Of a DNA stretch of 64,000 nucleotides, positions 9,201 through 17,255 are shown one piece after another. The DNA is from Deinococcus piscis (GTDB taxonomy: Bacteria; Deinococcota; Deinococci; Deinococcales; Deinococcaceae), in NCBI RefSeq assembly GCF_014653275.1, contig NZ_BNAL01000001.1, forward strand, positions 1 to 64,000, read 5' to 3'. A model generated the notes under the pieces. The model saw only the letters and a list, made by a program, of their open reading frames with translations. It did not search any database and was not told where the DNA came from. Position 1 is the first letter of the stretch. Each line of letters opens with the position of its first letter. Made by a program: the position numbers and the translations under genes.

Positions 9201-12200
9201 AGCGGCACCCTCAGCGGCCAGTGGAATCAGGCGCAGGGCGGCACTTTTGCCCTCAGTGGTCCCCGCGTGCAGGCGAGCGGCACCCTGCGAGATGGCATGT
9301 ACGACGTGGACGCCCGCCTGGGCGACGGCCCCCAGGGCGCACAGGTGGGCCTGGCCCGGCTGCTGCCTGCGGGGTGGGGCGTCACCGCGCTGAAGGCGTC
9401 GGGCCACCTCAGCGTGCGGGGACGTACGTCCAGCGGTCTGGAGCGTCTGGACGCGGATGGCCTGGAAGTGAGCGGCGAACAGGTGGAGGCCGGGCCTTTT
9501 ACCCTGTATGGCCGCGCCAGCTACCGCCCACAACAGGGCGGGCTGGACGCGGCACTGGCTGGGGGCTACGGCGGCGGCATCTTCCGCATCGGGGGCAGCT
9601 TGCCGCGTGGGCTGAATGTGCAGGTGGCGAATGTCTCGCTCGCGCAGTTCGCCTCTGAAGACCTGGACCTGGGCCGCCTGAATGGCGAGGCCACCTTGCA
9701 AGGACCGCTGGACCGCGCCGCCCTGAGCGGGGCGTTCTGGACAGCCGGGGGCAATGCAGACGCAGCCGTGAACCTGCTGGGCCGCCTGGACGATCCCCGC
9801 GTAGAGGCCCGCTTGAACCTGCGCGGCAACCCCAATCAGCGCAGCGGCGAGCTGACCCTCAGCGCCCGCGACTTTGACCTGACGCGCCGCACCTTCCTGG
9901 GTGAAGTGCGCGGGCAAGTGCGCCAGGGAGACACGGTAGCCGACCTCGACCTGCGCGGACCGTGGCCCAAACTGGGCGGCCAGGTGCGGGTACAGGCCCC
10001 CAGCCTGAAGCAGCCGGTCACGCTGCGCGGCCAGAATGGAGAATTCGTGCTGGACCCCGGCGTAGAGGGCGCGGGCAGCGGCACCGTGACTCTGTCCCCC
10101 GGCGCGGGCTGGCTGCCCAAGCTGAATGCCCAGGCCGACCTAAATCCGCTGGCGCTGCTGCCCGGCGCTTCCGGCGAGGCCCGGCTGCGGCTGAATGCAG
10201 GCGGCGAACTCAGCGCCCTGACGGTGCAGGGCACGCTGAACGCTCCAGAAGCGAGCGTGGCTGGCGTGACCGTGCGTGATGTGAGCGGCACCTTTGGCGG
10301 CACCTTGCAGGATGGGCTGCCGGGCCTGAGCGGCGAGCTGACCCAGCGTGGCCAGAAGGTCGGGCAGCTCGCGGGCAGCCGCCTGACCCTGAGCGGCCTG
10401 AGTGCCGAAACCGCTGGTTCTACCCTGGCCCTGAGCGGACCGATGGACCTGAGCAGCCTGAGTGCTGACCTCACCGCCGATGTCAGCGGGTCGCTGAGTG
10501 GGGGGCTGCGCCTGAACTACGCGGAGGGCCGCCTGGGCAGTACCGGCACGCTGCAAGGTCTGGGCTACCGCGCCGCGCTGGACATCGAAGGCTCGCAGGA
10601 AAGCGGCTGGAGCGGCACGGTCACGGCCCGCGACACCGAGGGAGCCCCCGAAGTGCTGACCACCCCGGCCAGCCTCAGCCTGAGTGGCCCCTGGGAGGCT
10701 CCCCGTCTCAGCGGCAGCCTGGGCCTGCTGGACACCGCAGCCACGCTGAATGCCAGCGCAGACGGAGCCGTCCTCACGCTGGCCGACGGCGTGACCGCCA
10801 AGGGCTCCGGCGAACTGCGGGTCGCCCCCGACCCGGCAGGCGTGTGGCGCTGGACCGGCGCGGCCAGCATTGACAGCCCCCGCATGCGCCTGAGCCTCAC
10901 GCCACGCGGCGAGCTGGCAGACCCTGTCTTGGGGGTCGCCGCCGGGCGCGGCAGTTGGCAGGCCATCGGCTCGGTCAGCCGTGAGGCAGGCCACCTGAAT
11001 GTCAGCGACGGCGAGCGCAGCGGCTCGCTGGACTGGCAAGGCGAGCGGCTCACCGCCGACCTGTCCGGCCTGGACCTGGCCGGACTGCGCTGGCGGGGAC
11101 TGGCGGGCCACCTGAGTGCCCAGGGTACGGTGGACCTGGGGGCCACGGGCACAGCCAGCAGCGCTCTCCCCTTCCGCATAGATGGCCTGCGCTCGCCCTG
11201 GCGGGTGGACGCGCTGAACCTGCCACTGTCGGGTGATGTGAGCGGCACCTTGACCTTGCAGGAGGGTCGCCCTGCAGTGCAGGCGCAGGCCACCCTGGGC
11301 AGCGAGGGCACGGCGCAGGGCCAGGCCAGCCTCAGTGCCGAGCAGCAGCCGGGCGGCGAGTGGTTTGGCCGCGTGCAGGGGCGCTTGCAGCAAGAAGGCG
11401 GCACCCTGAGCGCCGACGTGCGCTCGGACGCTGCGGGGCTGAGCGGGCAGGTCCAGGCAAGCGGCTACCCGGTCAAGCTTCAGGATCAGACGCTGGCGCT
11501 CAGCGGCGCAGCGGTACTCGGCGGCCAGACCTTCACCACCGACCTTACGCTGGGCGGGGTGGCCGGCGAAGCCACCCTGAGCGGCGGCGGCAGCCTGGGC
11601 GCAGCGCTTCCCGCCCTGAGCGGCCTGACCGCCGTACAGGACACGGGCAGCGGCTACGACCTGAGCGGCACCCTCAACCGGGTAGACCTGGGCAGCCTGG
11701 AGCTGGTTCCCGACCTGAGCGGCGTGGTGAGCGGCGAGCTGGACATCACCGACGGCGCGGGGCAATTCGTGCTGCGCTCGGCGGACCTGAATCTGGCCGG
11801 CGAAGCGTTGCCCAGCCGCTTTGAGGGCGTGCTGGTGGGCCAGGACTGGCGTATTCGGGGTTACCTGGGCGACACCGACGTTTTTGCTGGGGTCAGCGGC
11901 GGCGTGCTGTCGGGCAATGCCGAACTGCAGGGCTTGCCGGTGGGTGCTGTCGCCAACGCTCTGGCGGGGCAGCGTCTCGCCGATGGCCGCGTGACCGGCG
12001 TGGCCCGCTTCGAAGCTCCGCTGGCCGACCCACTCTCAGGCCGCGCCACGGTGGTGGCCGAGCGTATTCGCCTGACCACCTTGCCGGGCGAAGAAGGCAG
12101 CGAAACCGCCCAGTCTGAAACCCTGACCGGTTCTGGTTCGCTGGACTTCGGGGACCGCGAGCTGCGCGGCATCAATGTGCAGCTGGGCGGAGCAGGAAGT

Positions 12201-14000
12201 TGGGACATTCGCGGGCAGTACACCCGTGAGCGCGTGGACGTGCGCGCCAACTTTACCGAAACCACCTTTACCCCGCTGTTGGCCCTGATTCCTTCGTTGG
12301 CCGAGCAAAACCCCAGGCTTCAGGGCAGCCTGAACGTGGCGGTGCTGGGCGACTATGGGCAGCCTGTCGGCACGCTGGAAGCCCGCAACCTGCGCGGCTC
12401 GCTGGCAGGCGTGTCGCTGTCGGTGCCCGCGCTGAGTGGCCGCCTGGATCAGAGCGGACGCTGGACGCTGGGCGGCGGCGTCCGGACCGGCGGGGCGCTC
12501 GACTCGGCAGGCACGGTGCAGGGCACGGGCCTGTGGAGAAACTGGCAACTGAGCGAATCGGCGCTGAACTATAGCGGGCAGCTGTCACCCGGCAAAGCCG
12601 TCGGCACCCTCTCGGGGGTGCAGGCCAGCCTCAGCCAGAGCCGCGCCGACCCGGAGCGCTGGGTGCTGGACGCCCGCTCGGTCAGCCGCAACGCCACCAC
12701 CGGCCAGGGCACGCTGGAAGTGCGCGGACAGCTGATCCCGGCCTGGGACCTGAGCGTGCGGGCCAGCAACTACGACCTGGCACTGCCTGGAGTCTTCCTG
12801 CGCGAATCGGCGCTCAACGGAGCACTCACGCTGCGGCAAGACGCGGGCAGTGAAGACATCCGGGTCAGCGGCTCGGCGGACTTTGCCCGTGCCGTGCTGG
12901 GCCGCCCCGACACTGCCGATGACCTGGATGCCCTGGTGCCCGGACCGGAGCAGACCCCCGCAGGCAGCACGGCCCCGGACAACTTCGTCAGTCCGCTGCC
13001 GCAGCAGTACACCACCTTCCCAGAACCCGCCGCAGAAGCGGGCAGTGCCAGTGCCGAGCCTCCCCGCCCTGCCCTGCCGCTGCTGGAGCGGCTGATTCTG
13101 GAAGATATTCCGGTCCGCTTCTCGGGCGGCATTCAGCTGCAAGAAAGTCTGGCGCAGGCCGAGCTGGGAGGAGCGCTGCGGCTGAGCGGCACCGGTGACC
13201 GCCCGCAGATTGCCGGCAACCTCAGTGGTCAGCGCGGCACCCTGCTGCTGCGCGACACCGAATTCAACCTGCGTCAGCTGGACGTGAACTTCAGCGGCAC
13301 CTCGCCCTACCCGGCCTTTACCTTGCTGGCCGAGGGCCGCGTCCGTCCGCTCACCGGCGGGGCGGCTGTCCCCATCACGCTGGACGTGCAGGGCAACTTC
13401 ATAGAAGACGGTGCAGGGCAGGCCAGCCTGGACCTCAAAACGGCGCTGCGCTGCACCGACCAGACGGCGGCCTGTAGCGACCCCCGGACCGGGCAGCCCT
13501 ACACCGAATCACAGCTCTACGCCCTGGTCCTGACCGGCGTGCCCAACGTGGAGAACCTGCCCGAGAATCTGGGCACCCTGGGAGCCAGCGCCCTGAATAC
13601 GGCCCTGAACGTGTTCGTGCTGGGCGAGCTGAGCCGCAACCTGGCCGACGCCCTGGGCGTGGACGTGCTGCGCTTTACGCCGGTGCTGGTAGGCGAGGGC
13701 GGAGCGACCATCACCATCGGGTCACAGCTCACTGAGAACCTGTACCTGGAGTATCAGGTGGACCTGACCGGAGAAGGACTGATTGACGCCACCTACAACA
13801 CCCCCGATGGCCGCTTCACCTTCAAGGTGACCACACCCTTTGACTTTGGCGAGTCGCGCGGGTTCCGCCCCAGCGTCAGCACGGCCTACAACATCAATGA
13901 CCGCACCTCTTTCACCTTCAATATCGAAAATGGCACCGAGACCAACCGCTTCAGCGTCGGCGTGCTGTACCGCCTGCCGAGCAACTTCTGGCGGCGGTAA
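3228..14000 (+). CDS. tamB: giant TamB-like translocation/assembly module protein (DUF490)
   Basis: About 3590 aa, roughly three times E. coli TamB. A GTG start at 3228 is chosen because GGGAGG lies 7 nt upstream and a signal-anchor soon follows (VASLSVVALALILSFLAAYA). The body is almost entirely low-complexity beta-strand repeats rich in Gly, Leu, Ser, Asp and Arg, as in the beta-taco folds of TamB/AsmA proteins that bridge inner and outer membranes. Four related 65-70-aa units lie at about residues 1285-1555. A Pro-rich linker near residue 3270 precedes the conserved DUF490 C-terminus (LYALVLTGVPN, TENLYLEYQVDLTGEG), ending in VGVLYRLPSNFWRR. Known TamBs help insert outer-membrane proteins or carry lipid across the periplasm. 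It stands alone; no BamA/TamA gene adjoins it. Confidence 0.88.
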   Translation: MNRDTGHPAPPVPVARSRPSRRQVASLSVVALALILSFLAAYAPALLGRWILLRVTEDVQATSIGGPMWRPVLYGTQVKLPGITAQAEQLGLGLAGFDLSRRVLYVNVDLRGAEVALELAELFGQGEDAITTEEGWKVQLRRVTVTDTALTVDSEGASVPDGTFQVTQARDGGLLAQGTTKDGGISAHLRFRQSGGGTEYLTNFQADARVLRHYWQGIEDGTITGEYRFGQGPVQGRMQLTGGQVRVPEADWAEVSSISGTATHTGDLIHVQLSGEGYGKPVTAVADVNLAAQQWKVQLQGTPQLPALAAALGTSGEGEARLTAQAHNLGPGWQGVEVVAQANSRTGTLAGIPFERLANEYRYLDRDGDSATRPEMNRWRLGADTALLGEQRLSGLWNFGSSGRINWRGTLLDAPLDLSAGIARETLEGRPADFATLAGTALGGPAQGRVALSGRVIEVRLNPELDSLSGALALSGRAGDLRLRAQGLNAAGFALDGEARFSEDGTVAQLRQPGGGTLSLNLDSDWRGEWQAQGLSGNGLTLAGRGGLDVNRSQLSGQLSLDSGLLERTLSGPLNLNWETQQARWDAGGQSLRWSGERLLADLNGLRLGSGIRLDGSLNASLGLDDLRGTLRGQGEGFSVTATGEGNRARWQGTLGEGTRSVGVSGVTRLDEGFATSANFSGADISADVRMQGGLRFDFDLRTADERASGVIDGENWDAQGRVNLSALRPVLSGVLGPDSPLADLSGTLDLNLRGRGGAARVQAQAAGAALAGTLQRQAGVVTATNLRASGGADGPLAGFVAVASGQVYPRVNLRGPVTLGNLGGVSGLSGQVLQGQVYGDYSRLNAALNGRTAPLSLSGVRLPAQQLSLGGRLTPTPDLSGRWGDLDLRYRAAGDGQLSVSGTQALTVQGRAATVRGRASWGQGWQGQADLSGVTADGYALAVRGPWNALRVTASHPDGLRAAGTVNAPRQSYDLAVSGRAQGFGVQGRVRGQGLNPTGDLTLTDSQGGRAFLTLNGLDNLTLRADALRLGGQTFSGNLRSVGGLADGQLTTTVSGQTLTLRATRGRVNVSGVVQDHRVQASGLLRLPGAGGALQLSGLQLNVNGPYLTARATGSLENLRGQVTLRAQQFGGGDAALIVPQQTLPLSASLSPLRATVGGLTYSGGRWSGNAALSYLVRTRGAQAQAIRGGQVQLSGTGAGLSALASGALAGRVALLPEIGGTLSADTALLRPLLPAELRDLQGGRVQATFTAAGARITTPGMRYQGQPLGLNARVDWRRGFSLDTLQASGVLANGGRSRLPFALSGGTLTLQDALLDVRDVRPFAPEPGRLPQTGTFRGNLRVTNLANFSLGSVQAQGVLASGRSRAPLSLYRGALRVTGGLLDVRDLKTLVDDPASLPQSGTFQGDLYVPDLNKFDLQHIRANGLLASGASRVPLDIRNDTLRVSGGVLNANDVRRWLDIELPQRATFRGDVTLRNLGDFAPENLRARGVLEAGNSRLPLTLAGRALTVTGGRLDLADVQPYLDLPARGVLRGDLFLPDILAPDLAGARADLVTDGLSATELDGTSAQGRLRVRGGQLWADLSGQVQGQPLTLRGDLYPRANATLQTGGVTARLSGRAEETLNFSAAGSYQGRAVDVQGTLDGLLAEGRAARAALSGTVSGSELDLTVQEAGREWQDWRVSGSLLVPDARTLDPELRGSLSGSVGGTLGHADVQVQGTVNDIALNVPATFSGGELRVHEAQATSAELGTATLSGLAFPRLNLSGAAQLSGDLAGHYDLSVSGDYSAPTARLNGQLAGAPGSVHPSGLNIGGTGVQATLQEGRWQAQLSGPAVRGTVSGMLGAQVAGQDTPLGLERADLNLNARYRQGEDDFSLSGPLAWTGSAGTNGGWRGNLTVRGTLGGEQLSAQATGVGPLSVTARLGDASLRAELGRLAPVRPEGWVALDRWDIGALWGRPEQLRLTGRADLAGPSWQSVQARLNGQLDDVTGELSGTLSGQWNQAQGGTFALSGPRVQASGTLRDGMYDVDARLGDGPQGAQVGLARLLPAGWGVTALKASGHLSVRGRTSSGLERLDADGLEVSGEQVEAGPFTLYGRASYRPQQGGLDAALAGGYGGGIFRIGGSLPRGLNVQVANVSLAQFASEDLDLGRLNGEATLQGPLDRAALSGAFWTAGGNADAAVNLLGRLDDPRVEARLNLRGNPNQRSGELTLSARDFDLTRRTFLGEVRGQVRQGDTVADLDLRGPWPKLGGQVRVQAPSLKQPVTLRGQNGEFVLDPGVEGAGSGTVTLSPGAGWLPKLNAQADLNPLALLPGASGEARLRLNAGGELSALTVQGTLNAPEASVAGVTVRDVSGTFGGTLQDGLPGLSGELTQRGQKVGQLAGSRLTLSGLSAETAGSTLALSGPMDLSSLSADLTADVSGSLSGGLRLNYAEGRLGSTGTLQGLGYRAALDIEGSQESGWSGTVTARDTEGAPEVLTTPASLSLSGPWEAPRLSGSLGLLDTAATLNASADGAVLTLADGVTAKGSGELRVAPDPAGVWRWTGAASIDSPRMRLSLTPRGELADPVLGVAAGRGSWQAIGSVSREAGHLNVSDGERSGSLDWQGERLTADLSGLDLAGLRWRGLAGHLSAQGTVDLGATGTASSALPFRIDGLRSPWRVDALNLPLSGDVSGTLTLQEGRPAVQAQATLGSEGTAQGQASLSAEQQPGGEWFGRVQGRLQQEGGTLSADVRSDAAGLSGQVQASGYPVKLQDQTLALSGAAVLGGQTFTTDLTLGGVAGEATLSGGGSLGAALPALSGLTAVQDTGSGYDLSGTLNRVDLGSLELVPDLSGVVSGELDITDGAGQFVLRSADLNLAGEALPSRFEGVLVGQDWRIRGYLGDTDVFAGVSGGVLSGNAELQGLPVGAVANALAGQRLADGRVTGVARFEAPLADPLSGRATVVAERIRLTTLPGEEGSETAQSETLTGSGSLDFGDRELRGINVQLGGAGSWDIRGQYTRERVDVRANFTETTFTPLLALIPSLAEQNPRLQGSLNVAVLGDYGQPVGTLEARNLRGSLAGVSLSVPALSGRLDQSGRWTLGGGVRTGGALDSAGTVQGTGLWRNWQLSESALNYSGQLSPGKAVGTLSGVQASLSQSRADPERWVLDARSVSRNATTGQGTLEVRGQLIPAWDLSVRASNYDLALPGVFLRESALNGALTLRQDAGSEDIRVSGSADFARAVLGRPDTADDLDALVPGPEQTPAGSTAPDNFVSPLPQQYTTFPEPAAEAGSASAEPPRPALPLLERLILEDIPVRFSGGIQLQESLAQAELGGALRLSGTGDRPQIAGNLSGQRGTLLLRDTEFNLRQLDVNFSGTSPYPAFTLLAEGRVRPLTGGAAVPITLDVQGNFIEDGAGQASLDLKTALRCTDQTAACSDPRTGQPYTESQLYALVLTGVPNVENLPENLGTLGASALNTALNVFVLGELSRNLADALGVDVLRFTPVLVGEGGATITIGSQLTENLYLEYQVDLTGEGLIDATYNTPDGRFTFKVTTPFDFGESRGFRPSVSTAYNINDRTSFTFNIENGTETNRFSVGVLYRLPSNFWRR
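7081..7890 (+). repeat. four in-frame 65-70-aa repeats inside tamB
   Basis: Units share the pattern GVLAsGrSR-PL followed by L-VTGG-LDvrDv, then LPq-GTFRGDL-v--L--F. Examples are QAQGVLASGRSRAPLSL, RANGLLASGASRVPLDI and RARGVLEAGNSRLPLTL. These are protein-level internal duplications within the long beta-helical body. Confidence 0.75.
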
Positions 14001-14027
14001 GGGCAGGCCTGTCGCTGGATGATGGGA

Positions 14028-14066
14028 AGATAGAAACAGTCTTCTGGAGCCAGCTTTTTCTATCTA
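14028..14066. terminator. hairpin between convergent tamB and ABC transporter genes
   Basis: AGATAGAAA and TTTCTATCT form an inverted repeat around a loop of about 20 nt, with T-rich flanks on both strands. Its place between converging genes suggests a bidirectional terminator. Confidence 0.45.
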
Positions 14067-14082
14067 GCCTCAGACCGAGCGT

Positions 14083-15909
14083 CTACGCCGCCCCGCCGCT
14101 GCCATACTGCGCCGCTTGCAAGGCCCACAGCTCGGCGTACTCGCCGCCCCGCGCCACCAGTTCTTCATGGGTGCCGTCTTCGGTCACGCGCCCGGCCCGC
14201 ATCACCACGATGCGGTCTGCCATCCGCACGCTGCCCAGGCGGTGCGTGACCAGCAGGGCGGTGCGGCCACGCGCCAGCTCAGCAAAAGCGGCAAAGACTT
14301 CAGCCTCGCTGCGGGGGTCGAGGGCCGCTGTCGGTTCGTCCAGAATCAGCACGCGGGCGCGGCGGTACAGGGCGCGGGCCGTGACCAGCTTTTGCCACTG
14401 CCCACCCGACAGGTCCACCCCGCCGTAGGCCTGCCCAATGCGGGTATTCAGGCCATTTTCCAGCCGGGGCAGCATGGCGCTCAGGCCGCTGGCGTCCGCC
14501 GCGTAGCGCAGACGCTCCGGGTCCTCCGGCACGCCCAGCAGTACATTTTCGCGCACGGTCCACTCGAAGCGGGCGTAATCCTGAAACACCGCCGCCACCT
14601 GCGAGCGCCACTCGTCGGGGCTCAGGTCGCGCAGGTCGGTTTCCTCGCCCACGCCGCCCAGCAAGATGCGGCCCGCGCTGGGGTCATAAAAGCGCAGCAG
14701 CAGCTTGATCAGGGTGGACTTGCCCGCGCCGTTCTCGCCCACAATCGCCACCGTCTGGCCTTCGGGGATGCGCAGCGAAAGGTCCTCGATGACCGGCGCG
14801 TGCCCCTGATAGCCAAAAGTGACCTTGTCCAGCGTCAGGTCAAAGCGCTGCGGCAGCGGCTGGGGCTGGGCAGGAGCCGCCACCTGCGGCACGGCGTCCA
14901 GAAATTCGTAGTATTTGCCGAACCAGTGCAGGTGCTCGCTGCCCACACCCAGGCTGTCCGAGAGCGACCACAGGTCGCCGCGCACCTGCGCGAGTGCGCC
15001 GATGACCAGCACCACTGCCCCAGCCGTCAGCAGGCCCAACTGTGCTTGCCACACGGCGTACGCAAAGACACCAGCCGTCACCGCCAGGGCGAGCACCTGC
15101 GCGGGCAGCACGCCCAGAAGCTGCTTGTTGCGGACCCCGCGCATGGTCCGCTGATAGTCCAGCGTGCGCTCCGTGTACTCGCGGGTCAGGTACGGCATCA
15201 GGCCATACAGCCGGATTTCCTTGGCAAATTGCTGGTTGAGCGCCGCTTTTTGGAAGTAGTTCAGCTCGCGTGACGCCTGGGTGTTCTGAATGGTCATGCT
15301 CCAGCCGAGTTCGTACAGCCGCATCTGCGTGAGCGTCAGCGGAATCATGCCCGCAATCACCACCAGCGGCACCCACCACCCGATGGTGAGCAGCACGCCA
15401 CCCACGCTCAGCAGGCTGACCAATGTGCCGAACACCCCGAAGATGGTCGAGGTCAGGTTCAGCGGCCTGCGCGGCGCGCCCATTTGCAGAATCTGGATGT
15501 CGTCGTGGAAGCGGGGGTCTTCCAGCACTTCCAGGCCGGTAAGGTCGTTCATCTTGTCCATCAGGCGGCGCGAGGTCTGCACGGTGAAGTTGTCGGCGGC
15601 GTAGCCTTGCAGCACAGCGCGGGCAATCCCGGCCAGTTGCCCCAGCAGCGCTGCGCCCGCCCAGGCCAGCGCCAGCAGGGCCAAGTTGGCCTGCCCGCCG
15701 CTGGCCACCTCGCCCACACCGTCCACCGCCCACTTGGAAATCAGCAGCGTAACCGCCGGAATCACGCCGCCCAGCAGCGCGGTCAGCCCCAGCAGCGACA
15801 CCAGCAGCGGCGAAGACTGCCACAGCTCCGGCAGGCTGCGCCACAGGATGCGGAGCAGTTGCAGGCGGTCAGGTTTGTCTTGGTCGCGCAGGCGGGATGG
15901 GCGGGGCAT
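14083..15909 (-). CDS. ABC transporter, fused permease and ATPase (exporter type)
   Basis: A 608-aa half-transporter expected to work as a dimer in the inner membrane. Residues about 30-320 carry the hydrophobic segments of the ABC exporter domain. The nucleotide-binding domain follows: Walker A GENGAGKST near residue 390, signature LSGGQWQKL near 500, Walker B VLILDEPTAAL near 520 and the switch His in VTHRLGS near 556. The substrate cannot be read from sequence; such proteins export lipids, peptides or drugs. The ATG fits a leaderless promoter (TACACT, 7 nt upstream). Confidence 0.88.
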   Translation of the reverse strand: MPRPSRLRDQDKPDRLQLLRILWRSLPELWQSSPLLVSLLGLTALLGGVIPAVTLLISKWAVDGVGEVASGGQANLALLALAWAGAALLGQLAGIARAVLQGYAADNFTVQTSRRLMDKMNDLTGLEVLEDPRFHDDIQILQMGAPRRPLNLTSTIFGVFGTLVSLLSVGGVLLTIGWWVPLVVIAGMIPLTLTQMRLYELGWSMTIQNTQASRELNYFQKAALNQQFAKEIRLYGLMPYLTREYTERTLDYQRTMRGVRNKQLLGVLPAQVLALAVTAGVFAYAVWQAQLGLLTAGAVVLVIGALAQVRGDLWSLSDSLGVGSEHLHWFGKYYEFLDAVPQVAAPAQPQPLPQRFDLTLDKVTFGYQGHAPVIEDLSLRIPEGQTVAIVGENGAGKSTLIKLLLRFYDPSAGRILLGGVGEETDLRDLSPDEWRSQVAAVFQDYARFEWTVRENVLLGVPEDPERLRYAADASGLSAMLPRLENGLNTRIGQAYGGVDLSGGQWQKLVTARALYRRARVLILDEPTAALDPRSEAEVFAAFAELARGRTALLVTHRLGSVRMADRIVVMRAGRVTEDGTHEELVARGGEYAELWALQAAQYGSGGAA

Positions 15910-15916
15910 AGGGGTC

Positions 15917-15922
15917 AGTGTA
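15917..15922 (-). promoter_or_regulatory. -10 box, leaderless ABC transporter promoter
   Basis: TACACT, 7 nt before the ATG. Confidence 0.65.
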
Positions 15923-16001
15923 AATGGCGGATGGATGACGGTTGATGGTGAAGGGCAGCTTTCTGGCTCCGGGCATTCATACGCTGTTCAGCGCTGGGGC
16001 G

Positions 16002-16007
16002 TACCTT
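16002..16007 (+). promoter_or_regulatory. -10 box, leaderless lipoprotein promoter
   Basis: TACCTT, 6 nt before the ATG at 16014. Confidence 0.5.
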
Positions 16008-16013
16008 GCCTCC

Positions 16014-16574
16014 ATGCACCTACTGCCTCCCGTGTTGGTCAGCCTCATGTTGCCCGGCCTTCTGCTGGCCTGCACACCTGCTCCAGGGCGCGGGGCGGCG
16101 GTCTCAGAAGCAGTTTGCCCACCTGCGCCGAACTTTGCCCTTACGAACGTGAGCGTGATTGGCTCGCTGGGCGAACTGGAACGGAGCGGAGCGGCGGCCC
16201 TGGTGCAGCCGCAAGACCTGCAGTGGGTCACTCCACCCGGAGCGGGCACCACTGGCTACTGGGCCGCCGAAGCGCAGGTGCTCAGCGTGGGAAGCGCTGG
16301 GAAAGACCTGACGCTCAGGGAAGGCCAGCGCGTGAAGTACATCACCCACGTCAGCGACGAAGAGATAGCGGGCGCAAAAGCATTTAATCCGGCGGCCCAA
16401 GCGTGGCGGCCCACCCTGATTTTCGTGAACCGGCCTGCCGCAGATAAGGCGGCCTTTGGAGATGCCCTGCTGCTGCACTACTGGCTGTGCCGCACGGGCA
16501 GCGGCGACCTGATTGAGAGCTGGCCCTCAGCGCCGGGAGTCAAGGAAGCGGCAGCCAGCCGGTACGGGCTGTGA
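16014..16574 (+). CDS. putative lipoprotein of unknown function
   Basis: A 186-aa protein with a hydrophobic signal peptide ending in the lipobox LLLAC, so it should be lipidated and membrane-anchored after secretion. The mature part holds a hydrophobic stretch (NFALTNVSVIGSLGEL) and a C-terminal region with a single Cys (LLHYWLCRTGSG). I do not recognise a family. The ATG at 16014 is chosen because it gives a clean signal sequence and lies 6 nt after a -10 box. The 3' end overlaps the convergent membrane-protein gene by 48 nt. Confidence 0.65.
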   Translation: MHLLPPVLVSLMLPGLLLACTPAPGRGAAVSEAVCPPAPNFALTNVSVIGSLGELERSGAAALVQPQDLQWVTPPGAGTTGYWAAEAQVLSVGSAGKDLTLREGQRVKYITHVSDEEIAGAKAFNPAAQAWRPTLIFVNRPAADKAAFGDALLLHYWLCRTGSGDLIESWPSAPGVKEAAASRYGL

Positions 16575-17201
16575 TGACCCGACTTTCCCCGCAGACAGGG
16601 GCCGAGGCTCACGGGCCAGCAGCCCCAGCAGCGGCGTGAGCGTCACCCCTATCAGCCCCAGCCACGCCGGGTTGAGGAGGCGCAGGCTCTCTCTACCCTG
16701 GCAGCCCGACCCCGCCACGATGTCGGCGCACTGGACCGCGCCCAAGTAGGGGCCAAACGCAGAGAGACTGCGCCCCGCTTCCGTGCCAGTTGCGAACAGC
16801 GCATTGATTTCGCTTGCCGCATAGGGCAGCCACAGCACCCCCGCCACAATCAAAAAGGTAGCGGTCAGACCGTACAGCGTGAACATGCCCCGCGCCGCCG
16901 CGAACTGCCGGCGCAGCGGCCACAGCAGCAGCGCATTGAGCCCCGCCCAGCCCCACAGCAGCAGGTAGGTGAAGGACGGCCCAGTGTGCAGGTCACCGCC
17001 CACAAAGGTGCGCCAGGGCCATACGCCCAGCTCTACCCGGTCTGCCATGCGGTACGGGTGGGTATCGGCGTCGCTCAGGCTCTGGCCCAGGCCCGGCAGC
17101 TCTATCCAGGCCAGCAGCCACAGCAGAGCGGCAGCGACCAGGCCCAAGGCGGCCCAGGCTTTCAGCCGGCGCGGTGAAGTCAGCGGGTACGCAGAGTGCA
17201 T
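16527..17201 (-). CDS. integral membrane protein of unknown function
   Basis: A 224-aa protein with about four to five hydrophobic segments: WAALGLVAAALLWLLAWI near the N-terminus, YLLLWGWAGLNALLLWPL, FTLYGLTATFLIVAGVLWL and WLGLIGVTLTPLLGLLA near the end. A loop between the first two segments is enriched in Asp and Arg. No family recognised. It lies downstream of mutL on the same strand but has its own leaderless-type promoter (AACAAT, 6 nt upstream), so co-transcription with mutL is uncertain. Confidence 0.7.
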   Translation of the reverse strand: MHSAYPLTSPRRLKAWAALGLVAAALLWLLAWIELPGLGQSLSDADTHPYRMADRVELGVWPWRTFVGGDLHTGPSFTYLLLWGWAGLNALLLWPLRRQFAAARGMFTLYGLTATFLIVAGVLWLPYAASEINALFATGTEAGRSLSAFGPYLGAVQCADIVAGSGCQGRESLRLLNPAWLGLIGVTLTPLLGLLAREPRPLSAGKVGSSQPVPAGCRFLDSRR

Positions 17202-17207
17202 GCTGAC

Positions 17208-17213
17208 ATTGTT
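17208..17213 (-). promoter_or_regulatory. -10 box before the membrane-protein gene
   Basis: AACAAT, 6 nt before the ATG at 17201. Confidence 0.45.
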
Positions 17214-17255
17214 CGCCGGGCAACTGATAAGGGGCTGACAGCAGGTAAAGCGGGC

